A stretch of DNA of 64,000 bases from DATAXP01 sp036272935 (GTDB lineage Bacteria; Planctomycetota; Planctomycetia; Pirellulales; PNKZ01), in NCBI GenBank assembly GCA_036272935.1, contig DATAXP010000050.1, forward strand, positions 1-64,000, in the 5' to 3' direction. Position 1 is the stretch's first letter. Each line of letters starts with the position of its first letter. The translations under genes were made by a program, and so were the position numbers. The notes below the pieces were generated by a model that ran no database searches, was not told the origin of the DNA, and was given only the letters and a program-made list of their open reading frames with translations. Below are positions 25,721-34,431 of the stretch, one piece after another.

Positions 25721-25755
25721 AAGAACTTGCCCGTGACGAGGGGTAGATCGAAAAC

Positions 25756-26244
25756 TCACTTGCCCGGGTCGATCTTGAGCAGCGGCTGACCGAACTCCAC
25801 TGGAGCGCCATTCTCGACCAGCACGGCGACGACCTTGCCCGAGCACTCGGCCGGAATCTCGTTGAAGACCTTCATCGCCTCGATAATGCAGACCGTGGTC
25901 TCGGGGCCGACGTGGTCGCCGACCTTGACGAATGCCGGGCTGTCGGGGTTCGGCGAGGCGAAGAACGTGCCGACCATCGGGCTGGTGATGACCGTGTGCT
26001 TGGCGTCGGCCGCGGGAGCCGCCGCCTCGGAGGCCGTGGGCTTCGACGGAGCCTGCGCCAGCGGCGCGGGACGATGAACTTCGTATCCGCCGCCGAGAAT
26101 CTCCTGCCGCTTGCGCAAGCGAATGCGGGTGTCACCCTCGCGCAGATCGATTTCGCCCAGGTCGTGTTCGTTCATCAGCTCGACCAGGCGGCGCAGCCGC
26201 TTCACGTCGAGAATGTCACCGGCATTGGGCGTTGGATTAGCCAT
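25756..26244 (-). CDS. accB: Biotin carboxyl carrier protein of acetyl-CoA carboxylase
   Basis: 162 residues. N-terminal helix, a Pro/Ala-rich linker (about 60-82), and a C-terminal biotinyl domain. The biotinylated lysine is in IEAMKVFNEI at about residues 125-134. The domain hairpin motif SPMVGTFFASP is intact. It is carboxylated on biotin by AccC, encoded downstream on the same strand. The two genes are separated by about 180 bp, mostly the heptamer hairpin array, instead of being closely spaced. The divergent neighbour larB starts 189 bp upstream. Confidence 0.97.
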   Translation of the reverse strand: MANPTPNAGDILDVKRLRRLVELMNEHDLGEIDLREGDTRIRLRKRQEILGGGYEVHRPAPLAQAPSKPTASEAAAPAADAKHTVITSPMVGTFFASPNPDSPAFVKVGDHVGPETTVCIIEAMKVFNEIPAECSGKVVAVLVENGAPVEFGQPLLKIDPGK

Positions 26245-26433
26245 TCATCGTCCCACAGAGGCGCCAAAGAGCGAGTATGGCCAGCGTGCGGATGCGGCCA
26301 AAGCATAACTCCATACATACTTTCGAGTTTGGGCGGGATTCTAACCGTGGCCAAAAAGGGCGTCAAGCCGCCCCTGGTTCTGCCTCGTCAGCCCCTATCC
26401 CCCAGCCCCCAGCCCCTTCTACGATGGTTGCAT

Positions 26434-27129
26434 ATGTCGTCGCCGCGCCTGACTGCCGATCTTGGAGAAGCGCAGATCGATCTCGATCGCCATCGCCGCT
26501 GTGGCTATCCCGAGGTGGTGTTCGGCGAAGGAAAGACGGTGGCGGCACTCGAAAAGATTTTTCGCACGCTGTTGGAACATTGCGGCGAAGGATTAGCAAC
26601 TCGCATCTCGCCCGAGAAGGCCGAGGCGTTGGCTGGCCTGTTTCCCGCGGTCCGATACAACCCAGTCGGTCGCACGCTGCGAGTCGGCACCAAGCCGCAG
26701 GCGGCGACCATCGGCCACGTGGGCATTGTCACGGCCGGCACCAGCGATCTGCCGGTGGCCGAGGAGGCCCGTGAGACGGCCGATTGGATGGGCACGCGAG
26801 TCACGCTGATCGTCGATGTCGGCGTGGCCGGTCCGCATCGGTTCCCCGAGCAGTTGCCCAAGCTCGCCGGCTGCGAAGCGATTGTCGTGGTGGCCGGCAT
26901 GGAAGGGGCGCTGCCGAGCGTGGTCGGCGGCTATGTCGATTGCCCGGTGATCGGCGTGCCGACGAGCGTCGGCTACGGCGCGAACTTTGCCGGTCTGGCG
27001 GCACTGCTGAGCATGCTCAACAGTTGTGCGGCGAATGTGAGCGTGGTGAATATCGATGCGGGGTTCAAGGCCGGTTACTTGGCGGCATTGATTGCTCGGC
27101 GTGCTGCGAAGGCGAAGGAAGGGGCATGA
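26434..27129 (+). CDS. larB: Nickel-pincer cofactor synthesis protein LarB
   Basis: 231 residues from ATG 26434. The C-terminal two thirds carry the PurE/AIR-carboxylase-like fold: ATIGHVGIVTAGTSDLPVAEEA at about 87-108, VDVGVAGPHR, VVVAGMEGALPSVVGG, and CPVIGVPTSVGYG. LarB carboxylates nicotinic acid adenine dinucleotide and hydrolyses the phosphoanhydride, the first step to the nickel-pincer cofactor of lactate racemase-type enzymes. No larA, larC or larE is in the window. Its stop overlaps the ATG of the downstream nnrD (ATGA), so the two are co-translated. Confidence 0.93.
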   Translation: MSSPRLTADLGEAQIDLDRHRRCGYPEVVFGEGKTVAALEKIFRTLLEHCGEGLATRISPEKAEALAGLFPAVRYNPVGRTLRVGTKPQAATIGHVGIVTAGTSDLPVAEEARETADWMGTRVTLIVDVGVAGPHRFPEQLPKLAGCEAIVVVAGMEGALPSVVGGYVDCPVIGVPTSVGYGANFAGLAALLSMLNSCAANVSVVNIDAGFKAGYLAALIARRAAKAKEGA

Positions 27130-28025
27130 CCATTCGGCGTCGACGCAAGACCGACGCGCCCAACCAGGACGACGACGAGCCGCTGGTGCTACTGACGCCG
27201 CGCGCGGCGGAGAGCAACAAAGGCGACTTCGGCAAGGCGCTTATCATCGGCGGATCGCGCGGCATGACCGGGGCCGTGTCGCTGGCGGGGATGGCTGCCC
27301 TGCGCAGCGGCGCTGGACTGGTTCGGCTTGCCGTGCCGCAAAGCTGCCTGCCGATCGTCGCGACGTTCGCACCCGAGTACATGACCCTGGGCATGCCTGA
27401 AGATGCCGACGGCCGCTTTGCCAAGGCGGCCAGCGAGCTGCTCGATCGCGCCGTCGCAGCGGCGACGGCCGTCGCGTGCGGTCCGGGGCTAAGTCAGTCC
27501 GACGAGCTCGACGATCTGGTGGCGCACCTGTACTCGTCGATCGCTTTGCCGATGGTGCTCGATGCCGACGGGCTGAATGCGCTTTCACGGCGACCGCTGG
27601 CGGCAGGCGCTCCGGCCGGACCGCGCGTGCTCACGCCGCATCCCGGTGAGTTCCGCCGCTTGGCGCACCTGGAAGAACCGCTGGAGCGCGAGGCCCTCGA
27701 AGCAGAAGCAGTCAAGCTCGCGGCGCATCTGCATGCGGTGATCGTGCTCAAGGGACACCGCACGCTGATCACCGACGGCGAGCGATCGGCTCACAACACC
27801 ACCGGCAATCCCGGCATGGCCACCGGCGGCACCGGCGACGTGCTCACCGGCGTCATCACGGCGCTGCTGGCCCAGAAAATGCCGCCCTTCGATGCGGCGC
27901 GGCTGGGCGTGTACCTGCACGGCCTGGCCGGCGATTTGGCAGCGAAAGAGTTCGGCGAAGTATCGCTCATCGCCAGCGACCTGATCCGTCACTTGCCCGC
28001 GGCGTTCCGCAAGGCGGGCATGTAA
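27126..28025 (+). CDS. nnrD: ADP-dependent NAD(P)H-hydrate dehydratase
   Basis: 299 residues from ATG 27126, overlapping the larB stop. Family motifs: KGDFGKALIIGGSRGMTGA at about 32-50, RSGAGLVRLAVP near 60-71, VLDADGLNAL near 145-155, LTPHPGEFRRL near 172-182, and the nucleotide motif NPGMATGGTGDVLTG near 233-247. It repairs hydrated NADH and NADPH. It lacks the NAD(P)HX epimerase domain that is often fused in bacteria, so the epimerase must be elsewhere. A stem-loop follows immediately at 28038-28065. Confidence 0.93.
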   Translation: MTIRRRRKTDAPNQDDDEPLVLLTPRAAESNKGDFGKALIIGGSRGMTGAVSLAGMAALRSGAGLVRLAVPQSCLPIVATFAPEYMTLGMPEDADGRFAKAASELLDRAVAAATAVACGPGLSQSDELDDLVAHLYSSIALPMVLDADGLNALSRRPLAAGAPAGPRVLTPHPGEFRRLAHLEEPLEREALEAEAVKLAAHLHAVIVLKGHRTLITDGERSAHNTTGNPGMATGGTGDVLTGVITALLAQKMPPFDAARLGVYLHGLAGDLAAKEFGEVSLIASDLIRHLPAAFRKAGM

Positions 28026-28037
28026 CGGGCTCGCGGC

Positions 28038-28065
28038 AAGCCCACCGACGGACGTCGGTGGGCTT
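28038..28065. terminator. Bidirectional intrinsic-terminator-like hairpin
   Basis: A perfect 12-bp stem AAGCCCACCGAC / GTCGGTGGGCTT with loop GGAC, located between the stop codons of convergent nnrD (28025) and ppx (28066). The T-tract is short (TTTC) on the plus strand, so termination efficiency is uncertain. Confidence 0.65.
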
Positions 28066-29652
28066 TCACCCCGCGGCGTGTTCGGCCTCTGCGGCGGGTG
28101 GCTGCCAGTCGATCGACAGCTTCGCATCGAAGGCGCGCTCGAACGGGGCAGCACGTTTGTGCGCCGACCAGAGATCGACTTCCGGCTTCTGCGGCGCGAT
28201 GACGTGCATCCGCACTTCGCCGTCGCGCGCCTCGATCGACACGTCTTGCACCTGCTGCGTATTGGCGCGATCGAGTCCGCCGGCCAGGCGCAAGATCGCC
28301 GCCAGCTTGCGCACGCGCGCTCGATCGTCGCTCGAAAGCTGGCAGAAGTTCTCGTGCTTCTTTTTCGGCTCGGCTCCACGATGGTAGCGGGCAATGTTCG
28401 CCACCAGCTCCAGCTCGTGCGGCTGAAACCCCGCGAGCCGGCTGTTGAGAATCAGGTAGTAACTGTGCTTGTGGTGCTTCTCGTAGTCGATCAGGTAGCC
28501 GACGTCCTGCAACCGCGCGGCCGCCTCGAGCAGCGGTCGGTCGTTCACGTTTAAGCGGCCGAACTCGATGAGCTGCGAAAACATCTGCCCCGCCAGCCGG
28601 GTGACGTGCCGAGCGTGCGGTAGATCGACCGAGCAATTGCGGGCGAAGCGCTCGACGGCGGCGTCGCGGTCGGAGGCGGTTTCGGGCTCGACGTGCGGCG
28701 CGTGCTCGAGCATCGTCAGCAGCAGGCCGTCGCGGACGCCGCGATCGTGGATCAGGGCACGATTCAGATCGAAATGGTGCATGATGCGATCGACGATCGC
28801 CACGCCGGCCAGGATGATGTCGGCCCGATCGACGCTGAGCCCCGGCATGCCGCGCCGCGCGTCGGCAGGCAGCTTCCGCAGTCGGTCGAGTAGGTGGCGC
28901 ACCTCGGCGCGGGTCACTTCAGCGCCGCGTAGCGGCAGGCCGGTTTGTCCGCGAGTGGCTAGGATCATTTCGGCCAGCGTGGTGAACGTGCCCCCCGAGC
29001 CGATGAGCACGTGCGGCTCGAGCAGCACGTGCTTGGTGTTCCGGCGCAGCTCGCGATCGATGCCGTCGAGCATGGCTTGGAACGGTCCTGCGTCGAGCGC
29101 GCCGGCGCTGTCGAAGCGCTCCGTCATCCGCACGGCTCCCAGCGGCGTGGGACACACGGCTTCGATGATGTTCCCCGAGGCGAATACCAGTTCGGTGCTG
29201 CCGCCGCCGATGTCGGCCACCACCACGTTCTTGCCTTCGAGGTTGAAGTTGCGCATCACGCTGAGGAACGCCAGATGCGCCTCGCGGTAGCCGCTGATCA
29301 CTTCGACCTCGAGGCCGATCTCGTCGCGCGCGCGGCGGACAAACTCGGGGCCGTCGGTGGCCTCGCGGACCGCGCAGGTGGCGATCACGCGCAGCTCGCT
29401 GACCTGGAAGCCCTCGGCAATTTGCTTCATGCTCCGCAGGGCCTCGAGCGACTGCTCGACCGCCTCGGGATTCAGCCGACCGGTTTCGCCAAGTCCCTTG
29501 CCCAGTCGCGTGGTCACTTTCTCTTCGTCGAGAATGCGGTAGTTCCCGGCGCGCATCGACTCGGCAATGATCAGCCGCAGGCTGTTGGTGCCGATATCGA
29601 TCGCCGCCAGCCGATGGCTCAGCTCGGGCGAGAGGAATCGTTGGTCTTCCAT
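28066..29652 (-). CDS. Exopolyphosphatase / guanosine pentaphosphatase family
   Basis: 528 residues. Actin-like ATPase fold N-terminal: AAIDIGTNSLRLIIAE at about 15-30, VVADIGGGSTELV near 142-154, and IGSGGTFTTLAEM near 215. The C-terminal half holds an HD-like helical domain (HVTRLAGQMFSQLIEF, AARLQDVGYLIDYEKHHKHSYYLIL), as in Ppx. It hydrolyses terminal phosphate from polyphosphate or from pppGpp; the sequence does not distinguish the two. It is divergent from ribF, with a heptamer hairpin array in the intergenic region. Confidence 0.93.
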   Translation of the reverse strand: MEDQRFLSPELSHRLAAIDIGTNSLRLIIAESMRAGNYRILDEEKVTTRLGKGLGETGRLNPEAVEQSLEALRSMKQIAEGFQVSELRVIATCAVREATDGPEFVRRARDEIGLEVEVISGYREAHLAFLSVMRNFNLEGKNVVVADIGGGSTELVFASGNIIEAVCPTPLGAVRMTERFDSAGALDAGPFQAMLDGIDRELRRNTKHVLLEPHVLIGSGGTFTTLAEMILATRGQTGLPLRGAEVTRAEVRHLLDRLRKLPADARRGMPGLSVDRADIILAGVAIVDRIMHHFDLNRALIHDRGVRDGLLLTMLEHAPHVEPETASDRDAAVERFARNCSVDLPHARHVTRLAGQMFSQLIEFGRLNVNDRPLLEAAARLQDVGYLIDYEKHHKHSYYLILNSRLAGFQPHELELVANIARYHRGAEPKKKHENFCQLSSDDRARVRKLAAILRLAGGLDRANTQQVQDVSIEARDGEVRMHVIAPQKPEVDLWSAHKRAAPFERAFDAKLSIDWQPPAAEAEHAAG

Positions 29653-29661
29653 GGCGACGAA

Positions 29662-29733
29662 AGGCTGCGGGCTACAGGCTGCGGGCTACGGCCTGCGGGA
29701 TATCAGGTAACTGTAGCCCGTAGCCGTAGCCTG
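29662..29733. repeat. Heptamer hairpin array (GGGCTAC family)
   Basis: Left arm 29662-29699 of CTGCGGG / CTACAGG 7-mers, right arm 29711-29733 (CTGTAGC CCGTAGC CGTAGCC). It lies in the divergent ppx-ribF promoter region. The same family recurs at 39993-40070. Confidence 0.88.
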
Positions 29734-29774
29734 ATTTGACCGCACTTGGCAGGCCTAACATAATGTGCCGGGCC

Positions 29775-30710
29775 ATGAAAATCATCCGCCATCTCGATCG
29801 CATTCCGCCGGAGTTGCGCGGCGGAGCGCTGGCGATCGGGAATTTCGACGGCGTGCATCGCGGGCACGCGCGGCTTGTCGAGCGGCTGATCGATCACGCC
29901 CGACGGCTCCAAGGCCGCTCGATCGTCTTCACGTTCGACCCTCATCCCGTGCGCCTGCTGCGCCCGGCTAGTGCGCCGCCGCCGCTCACCTGGACCGATC
30001 GCAAGGCGCAACTGCTCGCCGCGCTCGGCCTCGAAGCGATGATTGTGTATCCCACCGACGAAGCGCTGTTGGCGCTGGGGCCGCGAGAATTCTTCGATCA
30101 CATCGTTCGCGACAAGCTCGACGCGCGCGCCATGGTCGAAGGGCAAAACTTTTTTTTCGGCCACGATCGCCAGGGAACGATCGACGTGCTGCGCCGGCTG
30201 ACGGCCGAGGTGTCGATGCCCTTGGAGGTCGTGCCGCCGATCGAGATCGACGGCCAGGTGGTGTCGAGCTCGCTGGTGCGGTCGCTGATCTCGGCCGGCG
30301 AAGTTGACCACGCGCGGCGGTTGCTCACCGAGCCGTATCGCATCCGCGGCATGGTGACCCACGGTGCGGGGCGCGGCAACCGCATCGGCTTTCCCACGGC
30401 TAATGTTGACGCGATCGATACGCTGCTGCCGGGTCTCGGCGTGTATGCTGGAAGAGCGTATGTCACCGGAGGGCGTTGGCCCGCCGCGATCAACGTGGGG
30501 CCGAACCCCACGTTCGGCGTTCATACGCTGAAAGTCGAAGTACACTTGATCGGCTTCGACCGTCCGCTGTACGGCGAAGCACTCGAGGTGGATTTTTTGA
30601 GCCGCTTGCGCGATATTCAAACGTTCGACAGTGTCGAGGCACTGAAGCGGCAACTACGAGAAGACGTCGCCGCAGCGCTTGCCCTGCAGCCCCCAGTCCC
30701 CAGCCCCTAG
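29775..30710 (+). CDS. ribF: Bifunctional riboflavin kinase / FAD synthetase
   Basis: 311 residues from ATG 29775 (MKIIRHLDRIPPE); ATG 29763 four codons earlier is an alternative. N-terminal nucleotidyltransferase: LAIGNFDGVHRGHARLVERL (HxGH-type motif) at about 18-37, and VEGQNFFFGHDRQGT near 115-130. C-terminal flavokinase: GMVTHGAGRGNRIGFPTAN near 192-210, with NVGPNPTFG and VEVHL further on. It converts riboflavin to FMN and then FAD in the cytoplasm. The DHH phosphoesterase gene follows 10 bp later and is probably co-transcribed. Confidence 0.96.
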   Translation: MKIIRHLDRIPPELRGGALAIGNFDGVHRGHARLVERLIDHARRLQGRSIVFTFDPHPVRLLRPASAPPPLTWTDRKAQLLAALGLEAMIVYPTDEALLALGPREFFDHIVRDKLDARAMVEGQNFFFGHDRQGTIDVLRRLTAEVSMPLEVVPPIEIDGQVVSSSLVRSLISAGEVDHARRLLTEPYRIRGMVTHGAGRGNRIGFPTANVDAIDTLLPGLGVYAGRAYVTGGRWPAAINVGPNPTFGVHTLKVEVHLIGFDRPLYGEALEVDFLSRLRDIQTFDSVEALKRQLREDVAAALALQPPVPSP

Positions 30711-30720
30711 TCTCTCGCCC

Positions 30721-31719
30721 ATGCCCATCGATTGGAAGCGTTTCGCCGAGGTGATCGCCGCGCACCAGCGGTTTCTGCTGACCAGCCACGTTCGGCCTGA
30801 TGCCGATGCGCTGGGGAGCGAATTGGGCTTCGCTGGCGTGTTGCGCGCCCTGGGCAAGGAGACGATGATCGTCAACGCGCAGGCGACGCCTCCGAATCTG
30901 CGCTTCCTCGACCCCTTCGGGCAAATCAAGGCGCTGGGGGTCGACGTGCAGCCGTCGCAACTCGAAACGGTGCAGGTGATGGTCGTGCTGGATACGAGCG
31001 CTTGGATTCAGCTCGGCGCGATGGCCGACGTGGTCCGCGCCACGAAAGCCAAGCGGATCGTGATCGATCATCACGTTAGCCAGGACGACCTGGGGGCCGA
31101 GCTGTTCAAGGACACCACGGCCGAAGCGACCGGCAGGTTGATCGTTGACGCGGCACGGGCGCTGAAGGTTACGCTGACCCCTGAGATTGCCACACCGCTA
31201 TTCACCGCGGTGGCGACCGACACGGGCTGGTTCCGCTTCGGTTCGGCCAGCGGCGACACGTATCGCTGCGGCGGGGCGTTGGTCGATGCGGGGGCGAAGC
31301 CCAGCGCCATCTACAAACAACTGTACGAGCAGGACACGCTCGCCCGGCTGCGATTGATCGGCCGCACGCTGGCCCATGCCGAAACGGAACTCAACGGCCG
31401 GCTGATCTACACGAACGTCAGCCAAGAGGACTTCGCCGCGACCGGCGCGTTGCCCTCCGATACCGAAGACGTGATCAATATGACGCTCCAGGTCGGCGGG
31501 ACCGAAGTGGCAGTGATCTGCGTCGAGTTGGCCGACGGAGGCGTGAAGTTCAGTTTCCGCAGTCGGCCCGCGGCCAGCGGAACGCAGATCGATTGCAGCC
31601 GCGTAGCCGAGCAGTTCGGTGGTGGCGGACACAAAGCCGCGGCCGGCGCCACGCTGCTCGAACCGTGCTCGACGGCACTGCCCAAGGTGCTTGACGCCGT
31701 GCGCCGAGCGATGCGATAA
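30721..31719 (+). CDS. DHH/DHHA1 family phosphoesterase (NrnA-like)
   Basis: 332 residues from ATG 30721. DHH motifs: SHVRPDADALGSELG at about 21-35, VVLDTS near 88-93, and IDHHVSQDDLG near 117-127, which bind two Mn2+. The DHHA1 glycine motif FGGGGHKAAAGATL is at about 298-311. Proteins of this layout degrade short oligoribonucleotides or 3'-phosphoadenosine 5'-phosphate. Which activity applies here cannot be told. It sits 10 bp after ribF, and no termination signal lies between it and the Rieske gene 78 bp downstream. Confidence 0.93.
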   Translation: MPIDWKRFAEVIAAHQRFLLTSHVRPDADALGSELGFAGVLRALGKETMIVNAQATPPNLRFLDPFGQIKALGVDVQPSQLETVQVMVVLDTSAWIQLGAMADVVRATKAKRIVIDHHVSQDDLGAELFKDTTAEATGRLIVDAARALKVTLTPEIATPLFTAVATDTGWFRFGSASGDTYRCGGALVDAGAKPSAIYKQLYEQDTLARLRLIGRTLAHAETELNGRLIYTNVSQEDFAATGALPSDTEDVINMTLQVGGTEVAVICVELADGGVKFSFRSRPAASGTQIDCSRVAEQFGGGGHKAAAGATLLEPCSTALPKVLDAVRRAMR

Positions 31720-31797
31720 TTTCGCACACTTGGCTCTTCGGCTTCGGCCGAAGTGGTCTGAGTTCCCGCCTCGACGCACCTTCTCGCACACGCCACG

Positions 31798-32463
31798 ATG
31801 GACGACATCCCCCTCGCGCCGGCCCCGTCAAAACCGAACTCATCGAAGTCGAATCCATCGAAGTCGCAGTCGTCGGCTCCTGGCACCGCGCCGCTGAAAG
31901 GCAAATCGGGTGACACCGCAGCAACCGGCAGCGAGCCTCGCCGCGGGTTCGTAGGCAAGATGTTGGCCGTTATCATTGGCACCGTCGCCACGCTGGTGCC
32001 GGTTGGGGCGGGACTGGCCGTGCTGCTCGACCCGTTGCGGCGCAAATCGGGCACTGGAAGCGCGCGGCGAATCACGACGCTCGATTCGATTCCCGACGAC
32101 GGCGTGCCTCGGCAGTTCCCGGTGCTTGCCGATCGTCAGGATGCCTGGAACCGGTTTCCCAATTCGCCGATCGGCTCGGTGTATCTGCGCCGCCTGCCGG
32201 GGACCGACAAGGTCGAAGCGTTCAACGCCACCTGTCCCCACGCCGGTTGCTTCGTCGCGTTCAAGCCCGATCGCAACCAGTACCAATGCCCTTGCCACAC
32301 CAGTGTGTTCCAGGTCGATGGCAAGCGGGTCATGCCGTGCGTCAGCCCGCGCGATCTCGACAGCCTGGCCTGCGAGGTGCGCAGCGAAGGGGCCGATCGT
32401 GAAATCTATGTCGACTTCGTGAACTTCTATTCGGGCATCGCCGAGAAGAAGCTGCGAGCATGA
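31798..32463 (+). CDS. Rieske iron-sulfur protein of a cytochrome bc complex
   Basis: 221 residues. A Ser/Pro/Lys-rich N-terminal tail (1-50) precedes a single membrane helix (about 52-78), then a soluble Rieske domain. The [2Fe-2S] ligands are Cys146 and His148 (CPHAGC) and Cys164 and His167 (QCPCH), with the disulfide cysteines Cys151 and Cys166 also present. It passes electrons from quinol to cytochrome c. Its stop overlaps the start of the cytochrome b-c gene by 4 bp, so the two subunits are co-translated. Confidence 0.95.
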   Translation: MDDIPLAPAPSKPNSSKSNPSKSQSSAPGTAPLKGKSGDTAATGSEPRRGFVGKMLAVIIGTVATLVPVGAGLAVLLDPLRRKSGTGSARRITTLDSIPDDGVPRQFPVLADRQDAWNRFPNSPIGSVYLRRLPGTDKVEAFNATCPHAGCFVAFKPDRNQYQCPCHTSVFQVDGKRVMPCVSPRDLDSLACEVRSEGADREIYVDFVNFYSGIAEKKLRA

Positions 32464-34349
32464 AGCCACTTCTCGATTGGTTCGACGATCGGACCGGCTA
32501 CCGCGCCTTGATGCACGAGGCGCTGTACGAGCGCATTCCCGGCGGAGCACGTTGGCGGTACGTCTGGGGGAGCACGCTGGTCTTCGCCTTCAGCGTGCAG
32601 CTTATCACCGGCTTGTTCCTATGGATGGGCTACAGCCCCAGCGGGCAGACCGCTTGGGAAAGCGTCTACTACATCCAGTACGAGATGCTCGGCGGCTGGC
32701 TGCTGCGCGGCATCCACCATTTCATGGCCCAGGCGATGGTCGTGCTGCTGGCCTTGCACCTGATGCAGGTGGTGATCGACGGCGCTTACCGCGCCCCGCG
32801 CGAGGTGAACTTCTGGCTGGGGCTGATCCTGATGCAGATCGTGCTCGGCCTGTCGCTCACCGGCTATCTGCTGCCGTGGGATCAGAAGGGATACTGGGCC
32901 ACGCGCGTGGCGACGAACTTGATGAGCCTGGTGCCGGGCGTCGGCACCGACTTGCAGCAGATCGTCGTCGGCGGGGCCGACTACGGCCACGCCACGCTCA
33001 CGCGCTTCTTCGCCCTGCACGCTGGTTTGTTGCCGGCGGCGCTGATCTTCTTCCTGGTGCTGCACGTGGCGATCTTTCGCCGGCATGGCATCCATGTCCG
33101 CAGCACGACACGCGCCCCCGAAACCACCTTCTGGCCCGACCAGGTGCTCAAGGACGCGGTCGCCTGCCTGGCCGTGCTTTGCGTGGTGCTGCTGTTCGTG
33201 TTCAAGCCGGCGATCATGGGGCAGTCGATCACCGCACATCCGGGCGACATGCTCGGCGCCGATCTCGGCGCCCCGGCCGACCCGGCGAACCAATACTCGG
33301 CGGCCCGGCCCGAGTGGTACTTCCTGTTCCTGTTCCAGTTCCTGAAGTACTTCCACGGCGAGTCGGAGTTCTACGGTGCGATCGTCATCCCCGGCGTGCT
33401 GATGGGCGTACTGTTCCTGATGCCGATCGTCGGCCGCTGGCGGCTGGGGCACTGGTTCAACGTGCTGTATGTGTTCGCGGTGCTCATTGGCGCGGGGCTG
33501 CTCACGGCCCAGGCGTGGTACGACGATCACCAGGCGAACTACGGCTGGACGCCGTTCTGGGCCGAAGACCCGAAGAAGGCTCACGAAGAATCGGAAGCGT
33601 ACCTGAAGGCGGTTGAGGAAGCCGAACATGCCGCGCACCGCGCCGTCGAGCTGGCCCGAGCGCCGAGCGGCATTCCGTCGGCAGGGGCGGCGAGCCTGCT
33701 GCACGCCGATCCTTTCACGCAGGGGCCGCTGTTGTTCACGCGCTACTGCGCGACGTGCCACGATCACGTTGATTCCGGGGGGCACGGCATCCAGGCGGAA
33801 AAAAAATCGGCGCCGAACCTGTACAACTTCGCGAGCCGCGCGTGGATTGCCGGCCTGCTCGATCCCAAGCAGGTCGACGGCCCGAAGTACTTCGGCAAGA
33901 CGAAGCACCGTGAAGGCGACATGGTCGGCTTCGTAAAGGAATCGATCCCTGAGTCGGAAAAGGACGAGGTGCGCGACGTCGTCATCGCACTCAGCGCCGA
34001 GGCGGCGTTGCCGGCTCAAAAGAACGCCGACCTCGACGATGCCCAGCAGATCGCCACGGGCAAGAAGATGTTCGAGAAGCTCACCTGCACCGATTGCCAC
34101 AAGTACTACAACCACGGCGAGCCAGGCAACGCCCCCGATCTGACCGGTTACGGCTCGAAAGCGTGGCTGGCGGCGTTCATCTCGAACCCCAGCCATAAGC
34201 GGTTTTACGGCGAGCACAACGACAGCATGCCGGCCTTTGCCGAGCACAATCAGCCGCAACGCAACGTGCTGTCGCCACACGACCTGGCGCTGCTGGTCCG
34301 CTGGCTGCGCGGCGACTGGCACGTGGCGGACGAGAAAAATGCTGAATGA
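32460..34349 (+). CDS. Cytochrome b fused to a diheme cytochrome c domain
   Basis: 629 residues. Full-length cytochrome b, not split as b6 plus subunit IV: haem b ligands in IHHFMAQAMVVLLALH (His86/87 and His100), with His187 and His202, and the Qo-site PEWY at 284-287. After the last membrane helix (about 335-352) and an acidic linker (EESEAYLKAVEEAEHAAHR) come two c-type haem sites, CATCH at 430-434 and CTDCH at 543-547. The fusion replaces a separate cytochrome c1. The final residues NAE and the stop fall in a heptamer repeat (34338-34416). Confidence 0.95.
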   Translation: MKPLLDWFDDRTGYRALMHEALYERIPGGARWRYVWGSTLVFAFSVQLITGLFLWMGYSPSGQTAWESVYYIQYEMLGGWLLRGIHHFMAQAMVVLLALHLMQVVIDGAYRAPREVNFWLGLILMQIVLGLSLTGYLLPWDQKGYWATRVATNLMSLVPGVGTDLQQIVVGGADYGHATLTRFFALHAGLLPAALIFFLVLHVAIFRRHGIHVRSTTRAPETTFWPDQVLKDAVACLAVLCVVLLFVFKPAIMGQSITAHPGDMLGADLGAPADPANQYSAARPEWYFLFLFQFLKYFHGESEFYGAIVIPGVLMGVLFLMPIVGRWRLGHWFNVLYVFAVLIGAGLLTAQAWYDDHQANYGWTPFWAEDPKKAHEESEAYLKAVEEAEHAAHRAVELARAPSGIPSAGAASLLHADPFTQGPLLFTRYCATCHDHVDSGGHGIQAEKKSAPNLYNFASRAWIAGLLDPKQVDGPKYFGKTKHREGDMVGFVKESIPESEKDEVRDVVIALSAEAALPAQKNADLDDAQQIATGKKMFEKLTCTDCHKYYNHGEPGNAPDLTGYGSKAWLAAFISNPSHKRFYGEHNDSMPAFAEHNQPQRNVLSPHDLALLVRWLRGDWHVADEKNAE

Positions 34350-34416
34350 TAAATGCTTAATGCTTAACGAGGTCGTGCTGCTTACATTAAGCATTAAGCA
34401 TTTCGCATTCAGCATT
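34338..34416. repeat. Heptamer hairpin array (AATGCTT family), copy 1
   Basis: Left arm 34338-34367 = AATGCTG AATGATA AATGCTT AATGCTT AA; right arm 34382-34416 is its near-perfect reverse complement (only two mismatches in about 30). The left arm contains the stop codon of the cytochrome b-c gene, and the right arm ends 15 bp before the next ATG. Confidence 0.93.
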
Positions 34417-34431
34417 CTCCGGAAAACAGCG

